Part shown: piece after piece, positions 11,642-19,637 of the stretch
Numbering within the stretch: the stretch's first letter is position 1
Layout: every line of letters starts with the position of its first letter
From: Micromonospora inaquosa
GTDB taxonomy: Bacteria; Actinomycetota; Actinomycetes; Mycobacteriales; Micromonosporaceae
DNA length: 64,000 bases
Assembly: GCF_003857055.1 (NCBI RefSeq)
Contig: NZ_QGSZ01000203.1
Span: forward strand, 62,001-126,000
Reading direction: 5' to 3'
Notes under the pieces: model-generated
What the model was told of the DNA's origin: nothing
The model's input: the letters and a program-made list of their open reading frames with translations, nothing else
Database searches by the model: none
Made by a program: the position numbers and the translations under genes

Positions 11642-12480
11642 GACTTGACGGCACCTTCCATGATCCCGCCAATGATCTGGCGGCCGAACACGAGGAAAAC
11701 GATCACCAGGGGGATGGTGCCGATCGCCGTGGCGGCGAACACCTGGGAGTAGTCGGTGTAGTAGGCGTACGAGAGGAAGGAGAGCGAGACCTGCAGGGTC
11801 GGGTTCTCCGGGGTGAGGATGGCGTACGGCCAGAGGAACGAGTTCCAGGTCTCCATGAAGGTCAGCAGACCGAGGACGCCGGCGGCGGGACGCAGTGCGG
11901 GCAGCACGATGCTCCAGTAGATCCGGAACGTGCTGGCGCCGTCGACCCGGCCGGCCTCGATCAGCTCGTCGGAGATCGCCTGGCTGGCGTACTGCCGCAT
12001 CATGAACACGCCGAAGGCGGTGACCAGGAACGGCACGGTGACCGCGTAGAGGGTGTCGTACCACCCGAGGTCCTGCATCATGCCCCAGAGCGGGATGAGC
12101 CCCATCTGGGTCGGGATCATCATGGTGACGATGATCGCCAGCAGGAGGGCGTTGCTGCCGCGGAACTTCAGCTTGGCGAAGGCGAACCCGGCCAGCGAAC
12201 CGGTGAGCACCACCGAGACGGTCACCACCGAGGAGACGATGATCGAGTTCATCATGCCGGTGAGGAAGTTGGCGGCGTCGTTGTCGAGCACCCGCCCGAA
12301 GTTGTCACCGAACGCGCCACCGGGGGTCAGCGGCGGCGGCACGTCGTTGATGTTGTCCAGGCTGCGGGTGCCGATCACCAGCATGTAGTAGAACGGGTAG
12401 ATCGACAGCAGTGCCGCCAGGAGGAGTGCCAGGTACGTCAGCGGGCTGGTGCGCCACAGGCGCTGGGAAGCCGAGATCAT
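11638..12480 (-). CDS. cebG: Cellobiose ABC transporter permease CebG
   Basis: 280 residues, ATG 12480, ten bases after cebF. MalG-type membrane protein with about six hydrophobic segments ([20 protein letters not shown] at the N-terminus) and the cytoplasmic EAA loop [20 protein letters not shown], which contacts the ATPase. It pairs with CebF to form the channel for cellobiose/cello-oligosaccharides delivered by CebE. No ATPase gene is in the operon; in Streptomyces a shared ATPase, MsiK, energises this transporter from elsewhere. The specificity is inferred from the operon, CebR sites and neighbouring bglC. Confidence 0.88.
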   Translation of the reverse strand: MISASQRLWRTSPLTYLALLLAALLSIYPFYYMLVIGTRSLDNINDVPPPLTPGGAFGDNFGRVLDNDAANFLTGMMNSIIVSSVVTVSVVLTGSLAGFAFAKLKFRGSNALLLAIIVTMMIPTQMGLIPLWGMMQDLGWYDTLYAVTVPFLVTAFGVFMMRQYASQAISDELIEAGRVDGASTFRIYWSIVLPALRPAAGVLGLLTFMETWNSFLWPYAILTPENPTLQVSLSFLSYAYYTDYSQVFAATAIGTIPLVIVFLVFGRQIIGGIMEGAVKS

Positions 12481-12490
12481 CGATCTCTCC

Positions 12491-13462
12491 TCACTTCGCC
12501 GAGCGGCGGACGAGTAGGAAGTTGAACAGCGACACCACGATGATGATCATGAAGATCGCCCAGGCGATCGCAGCTCCGTAGCCGGCGGTGTTCAGGTTCA
12601 CGATGCCCATCTCGTACATGTACATGGCCAGCGTCTGGAACTCCCGCTGGTTGCCGCCGATGATGTTGCCGTTACCGAAGAGCAGCGGCTCGGTGAAGAG
12701 CTGCATGCCGCCGATCGTGGACAGGATGACCACGAAGATGAAGGTGGGCTTGAGCATGGGCAGGGTGATCTGCCAGAACTGTCGCCACGGACCGGCACCG
12801 TCGATCTCCGCGGCCTCGTAGAGGTCCTTCGGGATCGCCTGCATTCCGGCGAGCAGGATCAGGGTGTTGTACCCGGTCCACCGCCAGTTGACCATGGAGG
12901 AGATGGCCGTCCAGGAACTCCACCGGTGCCCGTCCCAGTCCACCGGGTCGACACCGACGAAGCTGAGCAGCCAGTTGAACAGGCCGAACTCCCGCTGGAA
13001 CAGCATCCCGAAGACGATCGCGACCGCGGCCACCGACACCACGTTCGGCATGAAGATGGCCATCCGGAAGAAGGTCTTGGCGCGCAGCAAGGACCGGTTG
13101 AGCAGGTTCGCCAGGAAGAGGGCGAGCAACAACTGCGGGATGGTCGACAGGGCGAAGATGCCGAACGTGTTGACCAGCGCGTTCCAGAAGTACTCGTCCG
13201 ACACCAGCCGGGTGTAGTTGTCGAAACCGATGAACGAGTGCTCGCCGATCATGTCCCAGTCGTGCAGCGACATCCAGGCGGTGCGCAGCATCGGGTACAG
13301 CCCGAATACGCCGAAGATCAGGAAGAACGGTGCGATGTAGAGGTACGGCGAGTACTTGACATCGAGGCGGTTGAGTAACCTTCCCCGTCGACGTCGCCGA
13401 GAGACGTCGGGCGAAGGCGGTGCTGCTGGCGACGGCCGTGCCGTCGTGGCCGACAGGCTCAT
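12491..13462 (-). CDS. cebF: Cellobiose ABC transporter permease CebF
   Basis: 323 residues, ATG 13462. MalF-type permease: cytoplasmic N-terminus rich in Arg (SRRRRRGRLLNRLDVKYSPY), first membrane segment LYIAPFFLIFGVFGLYPML, and the EAA loop IPKDLYEAAEIDGAGPWRQF before the last membrane segments (AIAWAIFMIIIVVSLFNFLL). Forms the membrane pore with CebG. It is separated from cebE by 109 bases that contain a strong hairpin, so cebE may be expressed above the permeases. Confidence 0.88.
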   Translation of the reverse strand: MSLSATTARPSPAAPPSPDVSRRRRRGRLLNRLDVKYSPYLYIAPFFLIFGVFGLYPMLRTAWMSLHDWDMIGEHSFIGFDNYTRLVSDEYFWNALVNTFGIFALSTIPQLLLALFLANLLNRSLLRAKTFFRMAIFMPNVVSVAAVAIVFGMLFQREFGLFNWLLSFVGVDPVDWDGHRWSSWTAISSMVNWRWTGYNTLILLAGMQAIPKDLYEAAEIDGAGPWRQFWQITLPMLKPTFIFVVILSTIGGMQLFTEPLLFGNGNIIGGNQREFQTLAMYMYEMGIVNLNTAGYGAAIAWAIFMIIIVVSLFNFLLVRRSAK

Positions 13463-13525
13463 GCGAATTTCCTTTTCCGGCGAGGCCCGGGGGCCCTCGC
13501 GCAGGGCGCTACGCGGAGGGGACCG

Positions 13526-13561
13526 GCCGGTGGCGTCCGGGAAGCCCCGAACGCCACCGGC
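13526..13561 (-). other. Stem-loop between cebE and cebF, probable mRNA stability/attenuation hairpin
   Basis: Perfect 11-bp arms (13526-13536 and 13551-13561) extend inward to about 16 pairs with one mismatch and a very short loop. Located just after the cebE stop in the transcript and lacking a U-run, it is placed to protect cebE mRNA or reduce read-through into cebFG, as known for many binding-protein-dependent operons. Confidence 0.6.
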
Positions 13562-13571
13562 AGGGAATCAC

Positions 13572-14861
13572 TCAGAAGGCACCCTGAGTCTTTGCGTCCT
13601 TCGTGAACTGCTCCCAGGCCTTGTTCTTGTCGGCCTGCCCGTTCTCGAACGCCCGCAGGGCCGGCTCGAGCGCGTTCTCCTTCACCGCCTGGTGCTTCGG
13701 ACCCAGGTAGATCGGCTGGATCTTGGCGACGCTCTCCCCGAAGATCTTGCCGGTCGGCGCGTTGCTGAAGTACTCGTTGGTGTAGCCGAGGAAGGCCTCG
13801 TTCTTCAGCGCCTCCAGGTTGGTGGGCAGCGGGCCCTTGAGCTTGAAGGCCTCCACCTGGCTCTTGGCGTTGGTCAGGTACTCGGCGAGCTTCGCCGCCT
13901 CCGTCGGGTACTTGCTCTGCGCCGGAACCGCGAGCCACGAACCGCCCCAGTTACCGCCGCCACCCGGCACGGCCGCGACATCCCACTTGCCCTTGTTGGC
14001 GGGACCGGAGTTGTCCGCCACGATGCCGAGCATCCACGACGGGCAGAAGGTGGCCGCGAAGGTGCCCTGCTTGAAGCCACCCGACCACTCCGGCGACCAG
14101 GTCGACGCCTTGGCGGAGATGTCCGCCATCGACGTGGCAGTCTCCCAGGCGTTCTTCACCGCGGGGCTGGTGTCCGCGATGATGTTGTCTTCCTTGTCGT
14201 AGAACAGGTCACCGTTGCCCTGGAAGAGCACACCGTTGGAGACGGCGGTGATCGAGTCGATGAACGCCTTGCCGCCGCTGCCCTGCTTGTACTTCAGACC
14301 GGCGTCGTGGAAGCCCTTCCAGTCCGGCCAGAGCGCCGACACCTGGTCGCGCTCGGTGGGCAGGCCGGCCGCCTGGAACAGGTCCTTGCGGTAGCAGACG
14401 GCGAGGCTGCCGACGTCGGTCGGCAGGCCGATCAACCGGCCGTCCTGTGCCTTGCCCAGCTCCCACTTCCAGGGCAGGTATTCCTTCGAGTGGTCCGCGA
14501 CCAGCGGGCTGAGGTCGGCCCAGTTGCGCGGGTTGGGCTTGAACTCGTTGAGGATGCCCTCTTCCAGGGCGGTGACGTCCGCCGCGCCCTTGCCGGTGGC
14601 CAGGTAGCGGACCAGCTTCGGCCGGTACTCACCGAGCTGCGCGGTCTTGCGCAGCTCGACCTTGATGCCGGTGTCCTTCTCGTACTGCTTGACGAGCTCG
14701 TCGTAGCCCATCTCGCCGAAGGTGTCGACGACCAGCTTGGCCGGCTTCTCGCCGGCTGCCGGCTTCTCGTCGTCTTTGCCGCAGGCCGCGAGACCGCCGA
14801 TTGCGGTGATCGCGGCCAGGGCAGCGGCCGCTAGGCGGGTACGCCGCGTGGTGACACTCAT
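13572..14861 (-). CDS. cebE: Cellobiose-binding lipoprotein CebE
   Basis: 429 residues. ATG 14861 was chosen because GAGGGG lies before it and it directly starts a lipoprotein signal (RRTRLAAAALAAITAIG then lipobox GLAAC, Cys27); the frame is open 47 codons further upstream, across the operator. Family-1 solute-binding protein: KLVVDTFGEMGYDELVKQYE, ADVTALEEGILNEF, AAKLAEYLTNAKSQVEAFK. It is anchored outside the membrane and hands cellobiose/cello-oligosaccharides to CebFG. Its promoter carries two CebR-type operators, one at the start site and one just upstream of the -35 box, predicting tight repression without cellobiose. Confidence 0.9.
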   Translation of the reverse strand: MSVTTRRTRLAAAALAAITAIGGLAACGKDDEKPAAGEKPAKLVVDTFGEMGYDELVKQYEKDTGIKVELRKTAQLGEYRPKLVRYLATGKGAADVTALEEGILNEFKPNPRNWADLSPLVADHSKEYLPWKWELGKAQDGRLIGLPTDVGSLAVCYRKDLFQAAGLPTERDQVSALWPDWKGFHDAGLKYKQGSGGKAFIDSITAVSNGVLFQGNGDLFYDKEDNIIADTSPAVKNAWETATSMADISAKASTWSPEWSGGFKQGTFAATFCPSWMLGIVADNSGPANKGKWDVAAVPGGGGNWGGSWLAVPAQSKYPTEAAKLAEYLTNAKSQVEAFKLKGPLPTNLEALKNEAFLGYTNEYFSNAPTGKIFGESVAKIQPIYLGPKHQAVKENALEPALRAFENGQADKNKAWEQFTKDAKTQGAF

Positions 14862-14957
14862 GCGCTGACCCCTCATTTCCGGTGGTGAGGCTGGATGGGT
14901 GTGGTGGGGGGTGCCCGTCGCGCCAGGCCGGGGTCCGTGAGTGAGCCACGCCACCTC

Positions 14958-14971
14958 CGGGAGCGCTCCCA
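14958..14971. promoter_or_regulatory. CebR-type operator at the cebE transcription start
   Basis: CGGGAGCGCTCCCA contains the perfect 12-bp palindrome GGGAGCGCTCCC. It lies directly downstream of the -10 box of the cebE promoter, an ideal repressor position. Confidence 0.85.
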
Positions 14972-14973
14972 TG

Positions 14974-15002
14974 AGATTGCCGCCGGGTAACGGGAGTGTC
15001 AA
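14974..15002 (-). promoter_or_regulatory. cebE promoter
   Basis: Reading leftward: TTGACA (15002-14997), 17-bp spacer, CAATCT (14979-14974). It is sandwiched between the two CebR-type operators, about 110 bases before the cebE start. Confidence 0.7.
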
Positions 15003-15010
15003 TAGGGCGA

Positions 15011-15024
15011 TGGGAGCGTTCCCA
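15011..15024. promoter_or_regulatory. Second CebR-type operator upstream of cebE -35
   Basis: TGGGAGCGTTCCCA, one base off the perfect palindrome. It lies about 53 bp, five helical turns, from the first site, compatible with cooperative binding on one DNA face. Confidence 0.8.
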
Positions 15025-15106
15025 GATCGTTACCGCTGATCACTCGGGCAACAGGCGCCCCAGCGGCACCGTCCGGCAGGGCGGCTCAGCAGAACGGGAG
15101 CGCTGC

Positions 15107-15670
15107 TCAGCAGAAGCGGCGTAGGAGGGTGGTCGCCCGGTCCGGGTCGAAGCCGGACGGATCGAAGGCGGAACCCGCCCAGTCGCGCAGCATCGCGTGA
15201 CGAGGGTTGACCAGGTCCCCCGCGCCGGTCTCGTCGTCCAGGGCCTCCAGTAGCGCCTGGTAGCCCAACGGCCCGCCGATACCCTCCGGCGGGCAGGCCC
15301 GCTCGCCGGCCAGACAGACCGGGTACCGCTCGTCGGGGTCGGCGGTCAGCGCGTCCTCCACGACCAGGTCATGCTCCCACCAGTCGCCGAAGTCGTATGT
15401 GTAGGAGAACCGGCTGCCCTTGCCGAGCACCGCGTCGAGCCGCACGTCCAACTCGTCGCGCAGCGCCAACTCGCCGTCCGGGTCGGGCTCGCCGTACTGC
15501 ATCGCGTCGATCTCGAACGAGTGCAGGTGGCAGTCCCGCCAACCCATCGCGTGCTGCACCACCCGGTGCAGCCGGTCCAGCGTGTAGCCGGCCGGCACGA
15601 GCACCCGGCGCCACACCGGCGGGCGGGTCCCGGCGAGGGACATCTTCAGCTGGAAGATCTGACGCGGCAT
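15107..15670 (-). CDS. Plasmid pRiA4b ORF-3 family protein
   Basis: 187 residues, ATG 15670 with GGAGGACAG upstream. The family pattern is clear: IFQLKMSLAGTRPPVWRRVL, VPAGYTLDRLHRVVQHAMGW, HLHSFEIDAMQYGEPDPDGE, FSYTYDFGDWWEHDLVVED and CLAGERACPPEGIGGPLGY. This widespread domain, named after a plasmid ORF, has no settled function; the conserved Cys and His/Asp residues are consistent with metal binding. It is divergent from the small Cys-rich gene at 15705, with about 34 bases between. Confidence 0.85.
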   Translation of the reverse strand: MPRQIFQLKMSLAGTRPPVWRRVLVPAGYTLDRLHRVVQHAMGWRDCHLHSFEIDAMQYGEPDPDGELALRDELDVRLDAVLGKGSRFSYTYDFGDWWEHDLVVEDALTADPDERYPVCLAGERACPPEGIGGPLGYQALLEALDDETGAGDLVNPRHAMLRDWAGSAFDPSGFDPDRATTLLRRFC

Positions 15671-15692
15671 GCTGTCCTGTCCTCCCGCGGCT

Positions 15693-15698
15693 TAGGCT
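15693..15698 (+). promoter_or_regulatory. -10 box of the small Cys-rich gene (leaderless layout)
   Basis: TAGGCT followed by six bases and ATG 15705. No ribosome site is present. A -35 element is not obvious. Confidence 0.45.
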
Positions 15699-15704
15699 GC
15701 GAGC

Positions 15705-15824
15705 ATGATCTGCCGAGCGTGCCGGGCCCGGCGACACGACGACTGCCCGGGCCGGAACTGGTGCGACTGCCAGCACCGTACCGCCGAACCCACCCCTCCG
15801 GTCACCGGTCCGGCCGGCGAATGA
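15705..15824 (+). CDS. 39-residue Cys-rich protein, possible zinc-binding
   Basis: MICRACRARRHDDCPG... : 39 residues with Cys at positions 3, 6, 14, 20 and 22, and His at 11 and 24, giving CxxC-x4-H-x2-C-x5-CxCxH, a pattern able to bind one zinc. A Pro-rich tail follows. Three things suggest it is real: a TANNNT-type box six bases before its ATG, a stop that overlaps the next gene's ATG by four bases (ATGA), and the dense ordered Cys/His set. It probably leads a two-gene transcript with the RibD-like reductase. I do not recognise the family and assign no function. Confidence 0.6.
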   Translation: MICRACRARRHDDCPGRNWCDCQHRTAEPTPPVTGPAGE

Positions 15825-16567
15825 CCGTCGGAATTCCGATCCGACGGCTCTGGCCCGAACCGTCGACGCAGCCCCTCGACGACACCGAGCTGACTGCCCT
15901 CTACGGCCGCGCCGACCAGCCCCGACTGCGGGTGAACTTCGTGACCAGCCTGGACGGCGCGGTCAGCGTGGACGGCTACTCCGCCGGGCTCTCCGGCGAG
16001 CCGGACAAACGGGTGTTCGGCCTGCTGCGGATGGCCTGCGACGCCCTGGTGGTGGCCGCCGGCACGCTGCGTCACGAGGGGTACCGGGCGGTCCGCCTCG
16101 ACGAACGCCGCCGCGCCTGGCGCCGCGCCAACGGACTGGCCGAGTACCCCACGCTGGTGGTCGTCTCCGGTTCGCTCGACCTGGACCCGGCGCAGGCCGC
16201 CTTCGCCGACGCGCCGACCCGACCGCTCGTGCTCACCCACGCCGCCGCCGAGCCGCCACCCGGCCTGACCGACGTGGCCGACCTGCTGCGCTGCGGCACC
16301 GACCGGGTCGACCTGGCCGCCGGCCTCGCCGAACTGCACCGACGCGGGCTCACCCAACTGCTCTGCGAGGGCGGCCCGCACCTGTTCGGCGCGCTCACCG
16401 CCGCCGACCTGGTCGACGAGCTGTGCCTGACCATCGCACCGCTGCTCGCCGGCCCCGGCCCCGGCCGGATCACCGCCGGCGACACCGCGCCGCACCGACA
16501 CCTGCCGTTGCGCCACGTGCTCGCCGCCGACGACGGCGTCCTCCTGCTCCGCCACGCCCGCCAGTAA
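15821..16567 (+). CDS. RibD C-terminal/dihydrofolate-reductase-like pyrimidine reductase family protein
   Basis: 248 residues; ATG 15821 overlaps the stop of the small Cys-rich gene. DHFR-like fold as in the reductase half of RibD: RLRVNFVTSLDGAVSVDG, FGLLRMACDALVVAAGTLRH, PTLVVVSGSLDLDP, LLCEGGPHLFGALTAADLVD. RibD C-domains reduce a ribosylaminopyrimidine with NADPH in riboflavin synthesis, but this protein stands alone without a deaminase domain or other rib genes, so it may serve riboflavin, deazaflavin or another reduction. Confidence 0.82.
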   Translation: MTVGIPIRRLWPEPSTQPLDDTELTALYGRADQPRLRVNFVTSLDGAVSVDGYSAGLSGEPDKRVFGLLRMACDALVVAAGTLRHEGYRAVRLDERRRAWRRANGLAEYPTLVVVSGSLDLDPAQAAFADAPTRPLVLTHAAAEPPPGLTDVADLLRCGTDRVDLAAGLAELHRRGLTQLLCEGGPHLFGALTAADLVDELCLTIAPLLAGPGPGRITAGDTAPHRHLPLRHVLAADDGVLLLRHARQ

Positions 16568-16715
16568 CCCGCCGTCGTCCGGCCACATACCCACCGTCGT
16601 CAGTGTGACGGCGCATGGTGTCGTCCGCCGCGTCGCGTGGCGACCTGTCGTACTCCTCGGGCAGGATGCACGTCATGCGCGCTGACCGTGATGCCCGAGC
16701 GACAGGGGTCGCCCG

Positions 16716-18470
16716 ATGACCGACGCCGACCTCGACAGTCCTGGCGAGGCGGTTGGGCGGGTGTTGGGCACCGCCGACGCCACCCCGTTGCAGTTCTGGA
16801 CGGCAGTGGCGCCCGGCAGTTATCTCCAGCTCGACGACGTGGTGGTCACCCGGCGCGAGCTGCCCGACCGGGAGCCGGTGACGATCGCCGGCGTGGTCAC
16901 CCAGGTCCGCGCCCGGCACGAGGGCGCCCAGTTCGACTCCGACGTGTTCGCCATCGCCGACGGCACACTGCCCGCGATGGTGCAGGAGGCGGCCGAGGTC
17001 ACCACCACCCGGGTCGATCCGGAGTTGTACGTGCCGCCGACCCCGGGCGCGGTGGTGCACCGGGCCGAGGGCGACGCCCGGGCGCGGGCGCTGCACTTCG
17101 ACCGGATGGAGCGGCGCATCCCGATGGGGATGGGTCGCGACGGCGTCCCGGTCTATCTCAACGCCGACTTCCTCGACGGCAGCCGGGGCGCGCACGTCTC
17201 CATCTCCGGCATCTCCGGAGTGGCCACCAAGACCAGCTTCGCGACGTTCCTGCTCTACTCGGTCTTCCGCTCCGGAGTGCTCGGCGGCGACGCGGTGAAC
17301 GCCAAGGCGCTGATCTTCAACGTCAAGGGCGAGGACCTGCTCTTCCTCGACCACCCGAACACCCGCCTGGACGAGCCCACCCGTGCGGCGTACGCGAAGC
17401 TCGGGTTGAGTGCCGGCGCGTTCCCCGACGTGCGGGTGTACGCCCCGCCCCGGGTCGGCGACGCGGCCGGCACGCCGGACGTGAGCAGCCGGCTCACCGG
17501 CGTCGACAGCTTCTACTGGACGCTGAGCGAGTTCTGCTCCGACCGCCTGCTGCCGTACGTGTTCGCCGACGCTGACGACGAGCGTCAGCAGTACACGATG
17601 GTGGTCCACTCGGTGGCCGCGCACCTGGCCCGCTACGCCCAGCCGGCCGACGGTGGGGTGAGCATCGACGGCGTGCGGCTCGGCTCCTACGGCGACCTGG
17701 TCGACCACATCGTCGACCAGCTCAACGACGACGAGACCCGCTCCGACTGGGCGGGCAGCGCGGTGGGTCTGGGCACCGTCAACGCGTTCGCCCGCCGGTT
17801 GATCGGCAGCAAGAAGGACCTGGCCCGGCTGATCCGTGGCGACCTGGCCACCCGCCGCCCCCACTCGATCAACACCAGCGAGTCGGCGCAGGTGACAGTG
17901 GTCGACCTGCACAACCTTCCCGATCGCGCGCAGCGGTTCGTGGTCGGTGTGACGCTGAAGAGCGAGTTCGAGCGCAAGGAGAAGTCCGGCACCGCCAAGC
18001 CACTGCTCTTCGTCGTCCTCGACGAGCTCAACAAGTACGCCCCCAGGGAGGGCTCCTCCCCCATCAAGGAGGTGCTGCTCGACATCGCCGAGCGGGGCCG
18101 CTCGCTCGGGGTGATCCTGATCGGCGCGCAGCAGACGGCGAGCGAGGTGGAGCGGCGGATCGTCACCAACTCGGCGATCCGGGTGGTCGGGCGGCTCGAT
18201 CCGGCCGAGGCGTCCCGTCCGGAGTACGGTTTCCTGCCGCCCGCGCAGCGACAGCGGGCGTTGCTGGCCAAGCCGGGCACCATGTTCGTCAACCAGCCGG
18301 ACATCCCGGTGCCGCTCTGCCTGGAGTTCCCGTTCCCGGCCTGGGCCACCCGGGTCTCCGAGGCGGGCCGGGCACCATCGGAGACGCTGCGCTCGATCAC
18401 CCAGTCCGCCGACCCGTTCGCCGTGGTGGGCTCCGGCGGCGGCAGCACCGACGACGACATCCCGTTCTAG
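16716..18470 (+). CDS. herA: HerA-like DNA translocase ATPase
   Basis: 584 residues; ATG 16716 with AGGGG upstream. The N-terminal beta-barrel (about 1-130) matches the HAS-barrel of HerA (SYLQLDDVVVTRRELPDREP). A RecA/FtsK-type ATPase core follows: the P-loop region reads GISGVATKTS (Lys172), which lacks the usual Gly before Lys; Walker B is LLFVVLDELNKY (Asp436-Glu437); then LDIAERGRSLGVILIGAQQT and a conserved Arg segment RIVTNSAIRVVGRLDPAEAS. HerA is a hexameric pump that drives the NurA nuclease in archaeal DNA end resection with Mre11-Rad50; all three partners follow here in the archaeal order. A 17-codon reading frame (16666-16719) ends on its start codon and could couple translation. 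Confidence 0.82.
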   Translation: MTDADLDSPGEAVGRVLGTADATPLQFWTAVAPGSYLQLDDVVVTRRELPDREPVTIAGVVTQVRARHEGAQFDSDVFAIADGTLPAMVQEAAEVTTTRVDPELYVPPTPGAVVHRAEGDARARALHFDRMERRIPMGMGRDGVPVYLNADFLDGSRGAHVSISGISGVATKTSFATFLLYSVFRSGVLGGDAVNAKALIFNVKGEDLLFLDHPNTRLDEPTRAAYAKLGLSAGAFPDVRVYAPPRVGDAAGTPDVSSRLTGVDSFYWTLSEFCSDRLLPYVFADADDERQQYTMVVHSVAAHLARYAQPADGGVSIDGVRLGSYGDLVDHIVDQLNDDETRSDWAGSAVGLGTVNAFARRLIGSKKDLARLIRGDLATRRPHSINTSESAQVTVVDLHNLPDRAQRFVVGVTLKSEFERKEKSGTAKPLLFVVLDELNKYAPREGSSPIKEVLLDIAERGRSLGVILIGAQQTASEVERRIVTNSAIRVVGRLDPAEASRPEYGFLPPAQRQRALLAKPGTMFVNQPDIPVPLCLEFPFPAWATRVSEAGRAPSETLRSITQSADPFAVVGSGGGSTDDDIPF

Positions 18471-18488
18471 CTAAGGGCCAGCACAGCC

Positions 18489-19637
18489 ATGAAGATCCTG
18501 CACACCTCCGACTGGCACGTGGGAAAGGTGCTCAAGGGGCAGTCCCGGTCCGACGAGCACAAGGCCGTGCTGGCCGGGGTGATCGAGATCGCCCGTGCCG
18601 AGCAGCCGGATCTGGTGATCGTCGCCGGTGACCTGTACGACACCGCCGCGCCCAGCTCGGAGGCGACCCGCCTGGTCACCCGGGCGTTGACGGCGCTTCG
18701 GCGGACCGGCGCGGACGTGGTGGCGATCGGTGGCAACCACGACAACGGGCCGGCGTTGGACGCGCTGCGCCCGTGGGCCGATGCCGCCGGCATCACGCTG
18801 CGCGGCGGGGTGCGGGAAAATCCGGACGAGCACATCATCGACGGCACCACCGCCGGTGGCGAGCGGTGGCGGCTGGCCGCGTTGCCGTTCCTGTCCCAGC
18901 GGTACGCGGTGCGCGCGTTGGAGATGTACGAGCTGACCGCCGCGGAGACCAACCAGACGTACGCCGACCACCTGGGCCGGGTGCTGGGGCGACTGACCGA
19001 GGGGTTCACCGAACCGGACCGGGTGCACCTGGTCACCGCGCACCTGACGGTGACCGGCGCGGCCACCGGTGGCGGCGAGCGCGACGCGCACACCGTGTTG
19101 GGTTACGCCGTGCCGGCCACCGTCTTCCCGGCCACCGCGCACTACGTGGCGCTTGGTCACCTGCACCGGGCGCAGCGGGTCGCCGGCCCCTGTCCGGTGC
19201 GGTACAGCGGCAGCCCGCTCGCTGTCGACTTCGGTGAGCAGGAGAACATCCCCTCGGTGACGATGGTCGAGGTGACGGCCAGCACCGCCGCCCGGGTGCG
19301 GGAGGTGCCGGTGACGGCGGCGAGCGCGCTGCGGACGGTGCGGGGCACCCTGGCCCAGCTCGCCGAAATCGAGGCACCGGACGCGTGGCTGCGGGTGTAT
19401 GTGCGGGAGCAGCCCCGCGCCGGCCTGCGCGAGGAGGTTCAGGAGCTGCTCCCCCGGGCCCTGGAGATCCGGATCGACCCGGAGCTGTTGGCCGCGCCGG
19501 GCAGTGGCGCGCGCATCGCCCAGCGTTCGGGGCGGTCGCCCCGGGAGTTGTTCGCCGACTACCTGGACAGCCGGGGCCACGCCGACGAGGGTGTCCGGGA
19601 GCTCTTCGACGAGCTTTTCGAGGAGGTCGATCACTGA
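18489..19637 (+). CDS. sbcD: Exonuclease SbcD (Mre11-type metallophosphoesterase)
   Basis: 382 residues, 18 bases after herA. All nuclease motifs are present: DWH in KILHTSDWHVGK, GDLYD, GGNHDN, the AHLTV motif with metal-binding His, and GHLH. The two-metal site cuts DNA ends and hairpins when activated by SbcC. The C-terminal part has the capping domain and Leu-rich helices that bind SbcC coiled coil. Its stop overlaps the sbcC start (TGATG), and an AGGAGG ribosome site for sbcC lies within its last codons. Confidence 0.93.
   Translation: MKILHTSDWHVGKVLKGQSRSDEHKAVLAGVIEIARAEQPDLVIVAGDLYDTAAPSSEATRLVTRALTALRRTGADVVAIGGNHDNGPALDALRPWADAAGITLRGGVRENPDEHIIDGTTAGGERWRLAALPFLSQRYAVRALEMYELTAAETNQTYADHLGRVLGRLTEGFTEPDRVHLVTAHLTVTGAATGGGERDAHTVLGYAVPATVFPATAHYVALGHLHRAQRVAGPCPVRYSGSPLAVDFGEQENIPSVTMVEVTASTAARVREVPVTAASALRTVRGTLAQLAEIEAPDAWLRVYVREQPRAGLREEVQELLPRALEIRIDPELLAAPGSGARIAQRSGRSPRELFADYLDSRGHADEGVRELFDELFEEVDH

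Noticed and set aside
12065..15002. Upstream-extended start of cebE (15002) and similar extensions elsewhere
   Set aside because: The extension would run through the operator and promoter; the lipoprotein signal and ribosome site fix the start at 14861.
15095..15108. Possible fourth CebR site, CGGGAGCGCTGCTC
   Set aside because: Only about 10 of 14 bases match and it lies at the 3' end of the pRiA4b-like gene, within an 11-bp direct repeat (GCTCAGCAGAA), not near a promoter.
16666..16719. 17-codon upstream frame ending on the herA start
   Set aside because: Could be a leader, but has no distinctive composition or strong ribosome site; mentioned only in the herA entry.
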